The notes under the pieces are model-generated. The model did not search any database. It saw only the letters and a list, made by a program, of their open reading frames with translations, and had not been told where the DNA came from. From Streptomyces pyxinae (GTDB lineage: Bacteria > Actinomycetota > Actinomycetes > Streptomycetales > Streptomycetaceae), in NCBI RefSeq assembly GCF_024756275.1, contig NZ_JANUGQ010000015.1:1-64000 (forward strand): a DNA stretch of 64,000 bases. The letters are read 5' to 3'. Of this stretch, positions 42,846 to 50,035 are shown one piece after another. Position 1 is the stretch's first letter, and each line of letters starts with the position of its first letter. The position numbers were made by a program, and so were the translations under genes.

Positions 42846-44492
42846 TCAGTTCACCTTGCGTTCGGTGTCGGTCCAGAAGCGGTCGCGGAGTTCGCGGCGG
42901 AGGATCTTGCCGCTCGGATTGCGTGGCACGCGGTCGATGAACTCGTAGCGGGCGGGCAGTTTGAAGGCGGCGATCCGCTCGGCGAGGAAGCGGTGCAGCT
43001 CTCCCGGGGCGGGCCGCCGGCCGGGCGCCGGGACGACGAAGGCGCGGACCTGCTCGCCCCAGCGTTCGTCGGGGGCGCCCACGACCACCGCGTCGGCCAC
43101 CCCGGGATGCCGTTCCAGCACGTTCTCGATCTCGGCGGGGTAGACGTTCTCCCCCGCGACGAGGATCACGTCCTTGATGCGGTCGCGGATGAAGACATAG
43201 CCGTCCTCGTCCAGATAGCCGGCGTCCCCGGTGTGGATCCAGCCGTCCCGCAGGGTCTCGGCGGTGCGCTCGGGCAGCCCCCAGTACTCCACCATGTGCG
43301 CCGGGGTGGCGAGGCAGATCTCCCCCGGTGTGCCGGGCGGGAGTTCGCGGCCCTCCTCGTCGACGACCTTGCAGCGCACCCCCGGGTAAGGGCGGCCCGC
43401 GGCCTTCATCCGGGGGTGGCCGGGGACATGGTCGGCGGGCGGCAGGCAGACGGCGGTGTTACCGGTCTCGGTGAGGCCGTAGATCTGCGCGAACTCGCCG
43501 CCGAACAGGGCGAGGCTCTCCTCCAGCAGCGCTTCGGAGATCGGTGAGCCGCCATAGACGATCTTCCGGAGGGTGGCGAAGTCGTCCCGTGACACCCCGG
43601 GTTCACGCACCATCATGCGGAGCATCGCGGGCACGACACAGGCCGTGGTCACACCCTGGTCGCGGATGAGGTCGATCGCGCCCCGGGGGGTGAAGGCGCG
43701 CATCGCGACCACGGTCACCCCGGCATTGAGGTTCTGGGTCGCCCACCACAGGCCGCCGATGTGGAAGCCGGGGATGCCGATGAGCGCCACGTCCCCCGGC
43801 CGCCAGTCGATCCAGTCGAGACCGGCACCGGTCAGCGCGTCGCGGATGGCGAAGAAGCTGCGGTGGGCGAGCACCACCCCCTTGGGCAGTCCGGTGGTGC
43901 CGCTGGTGTAGAGCTGGGCGACCGGGGTGCCGGGGCCGGCGGCGGACGGCGGTTCGGTGCCGGGGTGCCGCGCCTTCCAGGCGGGGTAGTCCCCGGTGGC
44001 GCCGAGCCGTACCACCGTCTTGGGCGGCGCGCCCGGCAGCCGGTCGAGGACGCCGGCGAACTCCTCCTCCAGAAACAGCACTTCGCTGCCGGAGTCCTGG
44101 AGGATGTGGCCGACCTCGTCCGGGGTCAGCCGCCAGTTGACGGGCACCAGCACGGTCTCGCTCTTGGCGCAGCCGAAGAGGATCTCGTAGTAGTGCTCGG
44201 ACTCCTTGCCCAGATACGCGACCCGGGCGCCGGGCGCCGCTCCGGCGGCCCGCAGCGCGTGGGCGACGCGGTTGCCGCCGGTGTGCAGCTCCGCGTAGGT
44301 CAGGGTGCGCCCCTCGCAGAGCACGGCGGCGGTGTCCGGGCGGTGCGCCGCGTGGTGCCGCGCGGTGTCGACCAGCGTGGCCGGTCCGGAGTGGTGGGCC
44401 GGTGCGGAATGGTGGGGCGACCCGGGGTGGTGGGGTGGTCCGGGTCGGTGGGGCGGTGCGCCGGCTGCCGCCGGGCGGGCCGGTTCGGCCAT
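42846..44492 (-). CDS. Fatty acyl-CoA/ACP ligase of INLP type (ScoC/FadD10-like)
   Basis: A 548-residue class I adenylate-forming enzyme that would activate a medium/short fatty acid for loading on the carrier protein. Motifs: AQLYTSGTTGLPKGVVLAH (P-loop-like), IYGLTETGNTAV, WIHTGDAGYLDEDGYVFIRD (hinge DR in FIRDRIKDVILVAGENVYPA), and C-terminal lysine in NPSGKILRREL. The order thioesterase-ligase-ACP is that of Rv0098-Rv0099-Rv0100. I start at ATG 44492 (AGGA 6 nt upstream). ATG 44579, overlapping the thioesterase stop as ATGA, is a real alternative. The N-terminus carries a His/Pro-rich repeat, PPHHPGSPHHSAPAHHSGPA. Confidence 0.9.
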   Translation of the reverse strand: MAEPARPAAAGAPPHRPGPPHHPGSPHHSAPAHHSGPATLVDTARHHAAHRPDTAAVLCEGRTLTYAELHTGGNRVAHALRAAGAAPGARVAYLGKESEHYYEILFGCAKSETVLVPVNWRLTPDEVGHILQDSGSEVLFLEEEFAGVLDRLPGAPPKTVVRLGATGDYPAWKARHPGTEPPSAAGPGTPVAQLYTSGTTGLPKGVVLAHRSFFAIRDALTGAGLDWIDWRPGDVALIGIPGFHIGGLWWATQNLNAGVTVVAMRAFTPRGAIDLIRDQGVTTACVVPAMLRMMVREPGVSRDDFATLRKIVYGGSPISEALLEESLALFGGEFAQIYGLTETGNTAVCLPPADHVPGHPRMKAAGRPYPGVRCKVVDEEGRELPPGTPGEICLATPAHMVEYWGLPERTAETLRDGWIHTGDAGYLDEDGYVFIRDRIKDVILVAGENVYPAEIENVLERHPGVADAVVVGAPDERWGEQVRAFVVPAPGRRPAPGELHRFLAERIAAFKLPARYEFIDRVPRNPSGKILRRELRDRFWTDTERKVN

Positions 44493-44575
44493 GTGCGGTC
44501 CTGCCTCTCGGTCGGCCGGGGGCGTACCACCGCGGGAGGGTGCGGCGGTACGCCCCCGGGGCTGCGGTCCCCGGC

Positions 44576-45118
44576 TCATGGGGCGTCGCGGAAGGCGAGC
44601 TTGACCGTGCCGTCGCAGCGGCCGCCCGTGTCGTCCCAGTACCGGTAGGAGGTGTCGGCGAGGAGCAGTGACTCCCCACCGGGCGAGCGCCGTTCCACGG
44701 AGAGGAACTCGATCTCCCCGTGGAAGGCACGGGCGTTGATGGGCCGGCGGAAGTTGCCGCTGAAGCGGGCGATGAGGATGTCGGGGAGCTGGTGGCGCCA
44801 GTAGTCGTCCAGCGTCCAGCCGTCGAACGCGGGCAGCAGCTCCTCCTTCACCGCCTTGGCGACGGTGTAATACATCATCTGGTTGTAACTGATGTTGACC
44901 TCGACGGCGTTGAGGTGTCCGGTGTCGTCGATGTAGCAGGACTCCGGGATGGCCAGGTCGCAGCGGGCCGTCACCCGGCCGGCCGCCGTGCCGACCGAGG
45001 CGGACAGCAGATATTTGCAGTGGGCCTTGTAGGGCCGCAGCACTTGGGGCAGCAGTTCCTCGTCGGTGTCCCAGCTCCGTCGCGCCGGGGAGCGTCTCCC
45101 GGTCACCGGCGCGGTCAT
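44576..45118 (-). CDS. FcoT-like hotdog thioesterase of INLP type (ScoD-like)
   Basis: A 180-residue protein of the FcoT (Rv0098) thioesterase family. Typical segments are LRPYKAHCKYLLSASV, ESCYIDDTGHLNAVEVNIS, YNQMMYYTVAKAVKEELLPA, FSGNFRRPINARAFHGEIEF and TSYRYWDDTGGRCDGTVKLA. In INLP pathways this protein acts with the ACP-bound enoyl chain: glycine adds to the double bond and the beta-amino acid product is released. The ATG overlaps the oxygenase stop (ATGA). Confidence 0.9.
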   Translation of the reverse strand: MTAPVTGRRSPARRSWDTDEELLPQVLRPYKAHCKYLLSASVGTAAGRVTARCDLAIPESCYIDDTGHLNAVEVNISYNQMMYYTVAKAVKEELLPAFDGWTLDDYWRHQLPDILIARFSGNFRRPINARAFHGEIEFLSVERRSPGGESLLLADTSYRYWDDTGGRCDGTVKLAFRDAP

Positions 45119-46002
45119 GCCGCGGGCTCGTCGTACAGCTTGTGCGCGTCGTGCACGGTCACCCGGAAGGACACGGTCGGCTCCGGGGTGGTGGTGTGCC
45201 GGGCGCGGTGGATGAGGCTGCGGTTGTCCCAGACGAGCAGGTCTCCCCGCTCGAAGGTCTGGAGATGGATGTTGGGGTGGGCGAAGGTGTCGTCGAGCTG
45301 GCCGGTCGCCTCGAAGACACGGTGCAGCAGATCGGTCTCCAGCGGTTCGCCGTGCTCGTCGGCGATGCGGAGGGTGAAGCCCTCGCTGAGGTAGAGGACC
45401 GTCTCACCGGTCATCGGATGGACGAAGGTGGTGGGCTTCAGCACGGGCGGGGTCTTGGTGTCGACCTCCGTGATGACCTCGGAGAGCGGCCGGTAGACGT
45501 CCGACGGGCGGATCTTGAAGTACTTGCGCACCGAGTGCTCGCAGAAGGTGCCGGACACCTCCTTCTTCAGGTCACCGGGCAGCCGTTCGTACGCCTTCCC
45601 CATGTCGATGAAGTAGGTTCCCCGGTTCTTCTCGGGCACGACCTGCGGGTAGATGAGGGTGATGCCGAAGGGGTCCGGCATGAACTGGTAGTCGGCGTGC
45701 CAGAACTTACCGGTCTTCGGTACGCCTATCTGTTTCCCGTTCTCCGGCACATTGGAGGAGACGAACACCTCCGGGACCTCGGGGTGCTGGTACATCGGCT
45801 CGTAGTAGGTCTCCGGACGGCCGAACCGCCCGCCCAGCTCCAGAAACTGGCGTGGGCTCAGCTCCTGGTCCTTCAGTACGGCGATCTTGTGGTCGTAGAC
45901 CGCCGAGAGGACGGCGTCGATCTCCTCCGCCGTGGCGGTGGTGTGGTCGAACCCGTGGACCGAGGCGCCGATCGCTCGGTCGTCATGAACCGTGATGTCC
46001 AT
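45115..46002 (-). CDS. TauD/TfdA-type Fe(II)/2-oxoglutarate oxygenase, isonitrile synthase (ScoE/Rv0097-like)
   Basis: A 295-residue non-haem iron enzyme. Iron ligands: H102 and D104 in FWHADYQF, H265 in RSLIHRARH. 2-Oxoglutarate-binding R280 is in VSFRVTVHD. The residues Y66/Y67 (ETYYEPMY), R127 (EKNRGTYF) and K163 (RKYFKIRP) coincide, at a constant offset of 30, with positions I recall as substrate- or mechanism-critical in ScoE (Y96/Y97, H132, D134, R157, K193, H295, R310). Expected reaction: oxidative decarboxylation of the N-carboxymethyl beta-amino acid to the beta-isonitrile fatty acid. It overlaps the FcoT-like gene by ATGA. Confidence 0.92.
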   Translation of the reverse strand: MDITVHDDRAIGASVHGFDHTTATAEEIDAVLSAVYDHKIAVLKDQELSPRQFLELGGRFGRPETYYEPMYQHPEVPEVFVSSNVPENGKQIGVPKTGKFWHADYQFMPDPFGITLIYPQVVPEKNRGTYFIDMGKAYERLPGDLKKEVSGTFCEHSVRKYFKIRPSDVYRPLSEVITEVDTKTPPVLKPTTFVHPMTGETVLYLSEGFTLRIADEHGEPLETDLLHRVFEATGQLDDTFAHPNIHLQTFERGDLLVWDNRSLIHRARHTTTPEPTVSFRVTVHDAHKLYDEPAA

Positions 46003-46125
46003 CGTTCCCGCTCTCTTCGATACTGCTCTCTACTGGTCTTCACTGGTCTCCGCCGGTGTCGCCGGTCTCAGCCGGTCCCGCCGGCCTCCACTGATCCCGC
46101 CGGTCTCGCCGGTCTTCGCGGAGCA

Positions 46126-46365
46126 CTACTGGCCGAGCCTCGTCTCGATGAGGGTGCTGGTCGCGCCGAGGGTGAGGTCTTCGCTCAGTTCGTCGTCGGT
46201 GATGTGGACCCCGAGGTCGCGCTCGATGCGCATGCCGATCTCGACCATCGTCAGCGAGTCGACGTCGAGCTGGGCGAAGGTGATGTCCGGACTGATCCGG
46301 TGGGTCGGGGCGTCGTGCACGGTCGTGACGATCTCGACCAGCCGGTCGTAGGTGGTGGCGCTCAT
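46126..46365 (-). CDS. Second acyl carrier protein
   Basis: A 79-residue ACP with the attachment serine S37 in LDVDSLTMVEIGMRIERDLG and an acidic FabC-like end (VHITDDELSEDLTLGATSTL). It is type II fatty-acid-like, unlike the aryl-carrier-like ACP at 42192. Its ATG overlaps the KAS III stop (ATGA), so the pair should act together, probably building or priming an acyl chain. It lies 123 bp before the oxygenase gene. It is not part of the five-gene INLP minimum. Confidence 0.92.
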   Translation of the reverse strand: MSATTYDRLVEIVTTVHDAPTHRISPDITFAQLDVDSLTMVEIGMRIERDLGVHITDDELSEDLTLGATSTLIETRLGQ

Positions 46366-47456
46366 GGTGCCGGGGTTCCTCCTCCGTCGTGCGGGTGGAT
46401 GGTCGGCCCGAGGGCGGGCCAGGTCAGCAGGCAGGAGCCCCAGGTGAGTCCGCCGCCGAAGGCGGTGAGCAGCACCCGTTCACCCGGCCGGAGCCCGTCC
46501 CGGGCGGCCGCGTCGGCCAGGGCGAGCGGCACGGACGCGGCGCCGGTGTTGCCCACCGTGGCGACATTGCTCACCAGCCGGTCCGGGGGCAGTTCCAGTT
46601 CCTGGGCCACCGAGCGCAGGATCCGCGCATTGGCCTGGTGCGGGACGAGCCGGTCGATGTCGTCGGTCTTGAGGCCGGCCAGGGCGAGCGAGGCCCGCGC
46701 CGACGCGGTCATCCGGGTCACCGCGTGGCGGTAGACCTCCTTGCCGCGCATGGCGAAGTAGCCGTCCGGCCGTTCCGCCGGGCCCGGGGCCGGGCGCCGG
46801 CGCGAGCCGCCGGCCGCCACCATGATCAGTTCCTCGCCGGCGCCGTCGCTGCCCAGGTCGAAGTGGCCGACGGCGCCGGGCTCGGTGGGGCTTCCGGCAC
46901 GCAGGACCACGGCGCCGGCCCCGTCGCCGAAGATGATCGCGTTGGCCCGGTCCTCCGGGTCGACGATCGTGGAGTAGGTGTCCGCCCCGATCAGCAGCAC
47001 CCGCTCGGCCACTCCGGCGGCGATCAGCCCGGCGGCCGACGCCAGCCCGTAGACGAAACCGGTGCAGACGGCGCCGACGTCGAAGGCGCACGCACCGGCC
47101 AGTCCCAGCCGGTCGGCGACGAGCGGCGCGGTGGCGGGGCAGGAACGGTCGGGTGTGGTGGTGGCGACCACCACCGCGTCCGCCTCCGGCGCTCCCGCCG
47201 AGCGCAGCGCCCGGCGCCCCGCCGCCACGGCCAGGTCCGAGGTGGCCTCGCCGGGCCCGGCGGCGTACCGCTGGGTGATGCCGGTACGGGTGCGGATCCA
47301 GGCGTCACTGGTGTCGAGCCGGCGGGACAGTTCCTCATTGGTCACCACCCGGGACGGCAGCCAGCCGCCCAGACCGCAGAGGACGGCGGCCCGGGCCGGG
47401 GGCACGGCGGGCGGCGCGGTGGCGGTGGTGGGTGTCGGTGCGGGTGAGCTGAACAC
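46362..47456 (-). CDS. Beta-ketoacyl-ACP synthase III (FabH-like)
   Basis: A 364-residue KAS III with complete triad: C131 in DVGAVCTGFVYG, H273 in LVPHQANARI, N303 in TVGNTGAASVP. Other FabH signatures: WIRTRTGITQRY, FGDGAGAVVL and AFGGGLTWGSCLL at the end. GTG at 47456 is chosen (GAGGAG 5 nt upstream); the frame further upstream is Pro-rich and unlike KAS III. A dedicated starter condensing enzyme coupled to an ACP suggests the cluster makes its own fatty-acyl precursor. The substrate (acetyl-CoA or another primer) cannot be read. Confidence 0.92.
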   Translation of the reverse strand: MFSSPAPTPTTATAPPAVPPARAAVLCGLGGWLPSRVVTNEELSRRLDTSDAWIRTRTGITQRYAAGPGEATSDLAVAAGRRALRSAGAPEADAVVVATTTPDRSCPATAPLVADRLGLAGACAFDVGAVCTGFVYGLASAAGLIAAGVAERVLLIGADTYSTIVDPEDRANAIIFGDGAGAVVLRAGSPTEPGAVGHFDLGSDGAGEELIMVAAGGSRRRPAPGPAERPDGYFAMRGKEVYRHAVTRMTASARASLALAGLKTDDIDRLVPHQANARILRSVAQELELPPDRLVSNVATVGNTGAASVPLALADAAARDGLRPGERVLLTAFGGGLTWGSCLLTWPALGPTIHPHDGGGTPAP

Positions 47457-47644
47457 GAGGGCTCCTCGGTGCTCCCGGGGTGCGGCTGGGGTGGGGTGGG
47501 GATGCGGGCGGACGGTCGGGGGTGGCTCCGGAGGTACGGGAGTGGGGGCGTTCGGGGCGGGATCCGGAGGTACGGGAGTGGGCGGGGCCGGCCGGCCGGG
47601 TGGAGTGCCCACGGTGTACGGGGAGGAGGCCGGCCGGACCGTGG

Positions 47645-49048
47645 TCAGCGGGCGGCGCGGTGGCGCAGGGGCAGCAGCGCACACGCCCCGGCGGCGATGC
47701 CGGCCGCGATGATCCAGACGGCGTCCCGGACGGCTCCGGCGGGGGTCGCGGTGGCGGCGCCGTGATCACCGGCGCCGACGACCACGATCAGGACCGCCAG
47801 GCCCACCGCACCGCCGACCTGCAGCGCGGTGGAGGCGAGCCCCGACGCGACCCCCTGGTCCCGGGCCGGGATGCCCGAGGCCGCGGCTATCCACAGCGCG
47901 GTCCAGGTGGCGCCCTGGCCCAGGCTCAGCAGCACCAGCCCGGGCAGCAGCCGGAGATACGGGCCTTCGCCACCCAGCCCGGCGGCGAGCAGGACGGCAC
48001 CGGCCGCTCCCACGGCCAGGGCGCCGGGCAGGACGGGCCGTACGCCGAAGGCGGAGACGGCCCGCTCACCGGCCTTGGTGCCGACGGCCACCACGACGGC
48101 CGGCACCAGGAAGGCGGCGCCGGTGGCCAGCGCGCCGTAGCCACGCACCGTCTGGAAGTACAGGGTCAGGAAGTACGGCAGCGCGCTGAAGGTGGCGCTG
48201 AACAGGGCGGCCAGCGCCATGGCGCCCAGCAACCCGCGCCGGCCGTAGAGGTGACCGGGGGTCAGCGGGGCCCGGGCGCGCCTCTCGGCCAGGGCGAACA
48301 GGGCCAGTGACAGCACCGAGAGAACGGCGCAGCCCAGGATTCCGGGACTGCCCCAGCCGGCCTCGGGGGCGTGGATGAGGACGAAGACCAGCAGGGTGAT
48401 GCCCACGGTGGCGGTCAGGGCGCCCGGCAGGTCGAAGTCCCGTCGGCCGGGCGGCGGTCGGTCGGCGGGGAAGAGAAGCGCCCCGGCCAGCGCCGTCCCG
48501 CCGGCCAGTGGGACGTTCACATAGAACACCGCCGGCCAGCCGAACGCCTCCACCAGCACCCCGCCCAGCAGGGAGCCGAAGCAGAGTCCGCCGGCTCCGG
48601 CGGCGCCCCAGACGGCCAGCGCCCGGTTCCGGTCGGGGCCCTCCTCGTACAGGGTGTTGATCAGTGAGAGCGCCGCCGGGAACAGCAGGGCTCCGCCGAT
48701 CCCCTGCACGGCGCGTACGGCGATGAGCAGGCCCGGGGAGCCGGACGCCCCGCCCACCAGCGACGAGACCGCGTACAGCAGGGCGGCGATCACGAAGATC
48801 CGGCGGCGGCCCAGCAGATCGGTGGCCCGTCCGCCGAGGAGCAGCAGCCCTCCGGTCGCCACCACATAGGCGCTGACCACCCACTGGAGGTCCTGGCCCG
48901 AGAAGCCGAGCCCGCTGCCGATGCCGGGCAGGGCCACATAGACGATGCTGTAGTCGAGTGAGATGACCAGTTGCGCGGTGGCCAGGACGAGCAGCGGCGG
49001 CCCGAGCCGCCGGCGAGCTGGCGTGGACGTCGTTTCAACAGCAGGCAT
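47645..49048 (-). CDS. DHA2-type MFS exporter
   Basis: A 467-residue major-facilitator protein with about 14 transmembrane segments (DHA2 drug:H+ antiporter type). Motifs: LVISLDYSIVYVALPGIGSG in TM1, GGRATDLLGRRRIFV (motif A), and FPAALSLINTLYEEGPDRNR in the region of the antiporter motif. ATG at 49048 has AGGGGG upstream; an earlier in-frame start at 49102 lacks one. It is the first gene of the minus-strand series, so the likely exporter of the metallophore. An inverted repeat lies just upstream. Confidence 0.9.
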   Translation of the reverse strand: MPAVETTSTPARRRLGPPLLVLATAQLVISLDYSIVYVALPGIGSGLGFSGQDLQWVVSAYVVATGGLLLLGGRATDLLGRRRIFVIAALLYAVSSLVGGASGSPGLLIAVRAVQGIGGALLFPAALSLINTLYEEGPDRNRALAVWGAAGAGGLCFGSLLGGVLVEAFGWPAVFYVNVPLAGGTALAGALLFPADRPPPGRRDFDLPGALTATVGITLLVFVLIHAPEAGWGSPGILGCAVLSVLSLALFALAERRARAPLTPGHLYGRRGLLGAMALAALFSATFSALPYFLTLYFQTVRGYGALATGAAFLVPAVVVAVGTKAGERAVSAFGVRPVLPGALAVGAAGAVLLAAGLGGEGPYLRLLPGLVLLSLGQGATWTALWIAAASGIPARDQGVASGLASTALQVGGAVGLAVLIVVVGAGDHGAATATPAGAVRDAVWIIAAGIAAGACALLPLRHRAAR

Positions 49049-49070
49049 GGCGCAACTGATCCCCCTAGGA

Positions 49071-49095
49071 ATCCACTCCGTGCGGCGGAGTGGAT
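49071..49095 (-). promoter_or_regulatory. Inverted repeat upstream of the biosynthesis operon
   Basis: ATCCACTCCG (49071-49080) and CGGAGTGGAT (49086-49095), perfect 10-bp arms around TGCGG. It ends 22 bp before the MFS start, overlapping the region ahead of the ribosome-binding site. Candidate operator or 5'-UTR hairpin. Confidence 0.5.
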
Positions 49096-49704
49096 CTTTC
49101 ACCGCGGACGCGCTGCCGTACCGGGTGCGGCATACCGGAAAAGTGATCGGCGACTGCCGGAATCAGACGTTTCCACGCCGGGCCGCCATCCGTTCGAAGC
49201 GCGAAGCACTCCGGATCGTGGCTCACTTGCTGCGCCGCCACAAGCGCTCGGCAACCAATTTCGGCCGGACTCCCGGAACGGAACCCCGGACCGGCCCGAA
49301 AAGCCCTGGGTAAGCCCCGGAAATCGATCGGAGAGGAGGCCGTGGGGCGGTCGGCGGCCACCATCGGTGGGGCAAAGGTCCAGGCCATTGCCCCACCCCG
49401 GTGAGGCCATCGCCGGACGGAAGGATCCCAGTTCCCCGGGGAAGGCCGCCGGAAAGGCGTTACGGAAAGACCCGGGGGCCGTCTTTTCTTCCGGGCACCG
49501 GACCCTCTCGGCGTCGGCTCGGGAATGGCCGATTAGTTTCTGTTTCGCGGTCGGATGACGCCGCACCGGCCGGCGTTCCGACACACTTGGAACACCCTCT
49601 TCCGCCCCGAAAATCCTGCTCTTTCGGGGCCACGGGGGCCATATTCATGATGTCGGACGGCGGGCCGTTCTGGTTCCCGGCCGTCCTGGATTTTCTTGTC
49701 ACAG

Positions 49705-49737
49705 TTTCCCGGACTGTTTCCCGGATTTTTTCCCGAG
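49705..49737 (+). promoter_or_regulatory. Three TTTCCCGGA-type direct repeats at 12-bp spacing
   Basis: TTTCCCGGA at 49705 and 49717 and TTTCCCGAG at 49729, in exact 12-bp register, about 60 bp before the start of the copper operon's first gene. This suggests repeated binding sites or a promoter-region array; no known box is matched. Confidence 0.45.
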
Positions 49738-49795
49738 GACACCGCCTACCGTAAGTGTGCGCCGGGCGTACGGCTCGGTTCACGGAGGAGTTCCC

Positions 49796-50035
49796 ATGCC
49801 GTCACCCGGAACACCGCAGCGTGTTCTCCCCCTTCCCCCGGCGCTGCTCGGCTTCGCCGTCCTGCTGCTCGCGCTGACCGCCCTCTCGTTCGCCGCCGGC
49901 CGGCTGGCCGGGCCGGTGGCCCCCGGAATGCACCGGACCGTGCCCGCCTCCGGGGACACCGCGCCACGACCGGGGATGCCGGGAATGGCAGGCATGGGTG
50001 GCGGAGGAACCGGCGGGGCGGAGACGGGCCGGTGA
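49796..50035 (+). CDS. Small Met-rich membrane protein preceding the copper ATPase
   Basis: A 79-residue protein: one hydrophobic helix (about 14-37, PALLGFAVLLLALTALSFAA), then a short tail with H and a Met/Gly motif, PGMPGMAGMGGGG. It has an excellent ribosome-binding site (GGAGGAG, 5 nt spacing), and its stop overlaps the ATPase GTG (GTGA), so it is co-translated. Regularly spaced Met residues are typical of extracytoplasmic Cu(I)-handling proteins; copper buffering or delivery next to the ATPase is inferred. No named family recognised. Confidence 0.75.
   Translation: MPSPGTPQRVLPLPPALLGFAVLLLALTALSFAAGRLAGPVAPGMHRTVPASGDTAPRPGMPGMAGMGGGGTGGAETGR

Larger units (their letters stand above)
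49049..49795. other. 747-bp divergent control region of the island
   Basis: No gene is supported, although a minus-strand frame of about 160 codons is open (49099-49584). The sequence is distinctly less GC-rich than the genes. It separates the biosynthesis operon (minus) from the copper operon (plus) and contains an inverted repeat (49071-49095) and a three-fold 12-bp-spaced repeat (49705-49737), both listed. Confidence 0.55.

Noticed and set aside
45115..46002. Taurine dioxygenase (TauD) function
   Set aside because: Fold matches, but the extra Tyr/Arg/Lys set and the INLP gene order point to isonitrile formation, and no taurine or sulfonate genes are nearby.
49099..49584. Minus-strand frame of 161 codons in the island's control region
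   Set aside because: No ribosome-binding site, no hydrophobic core or motif, codon composition unlike neighbours; it overlaps probable regulatory sequence.
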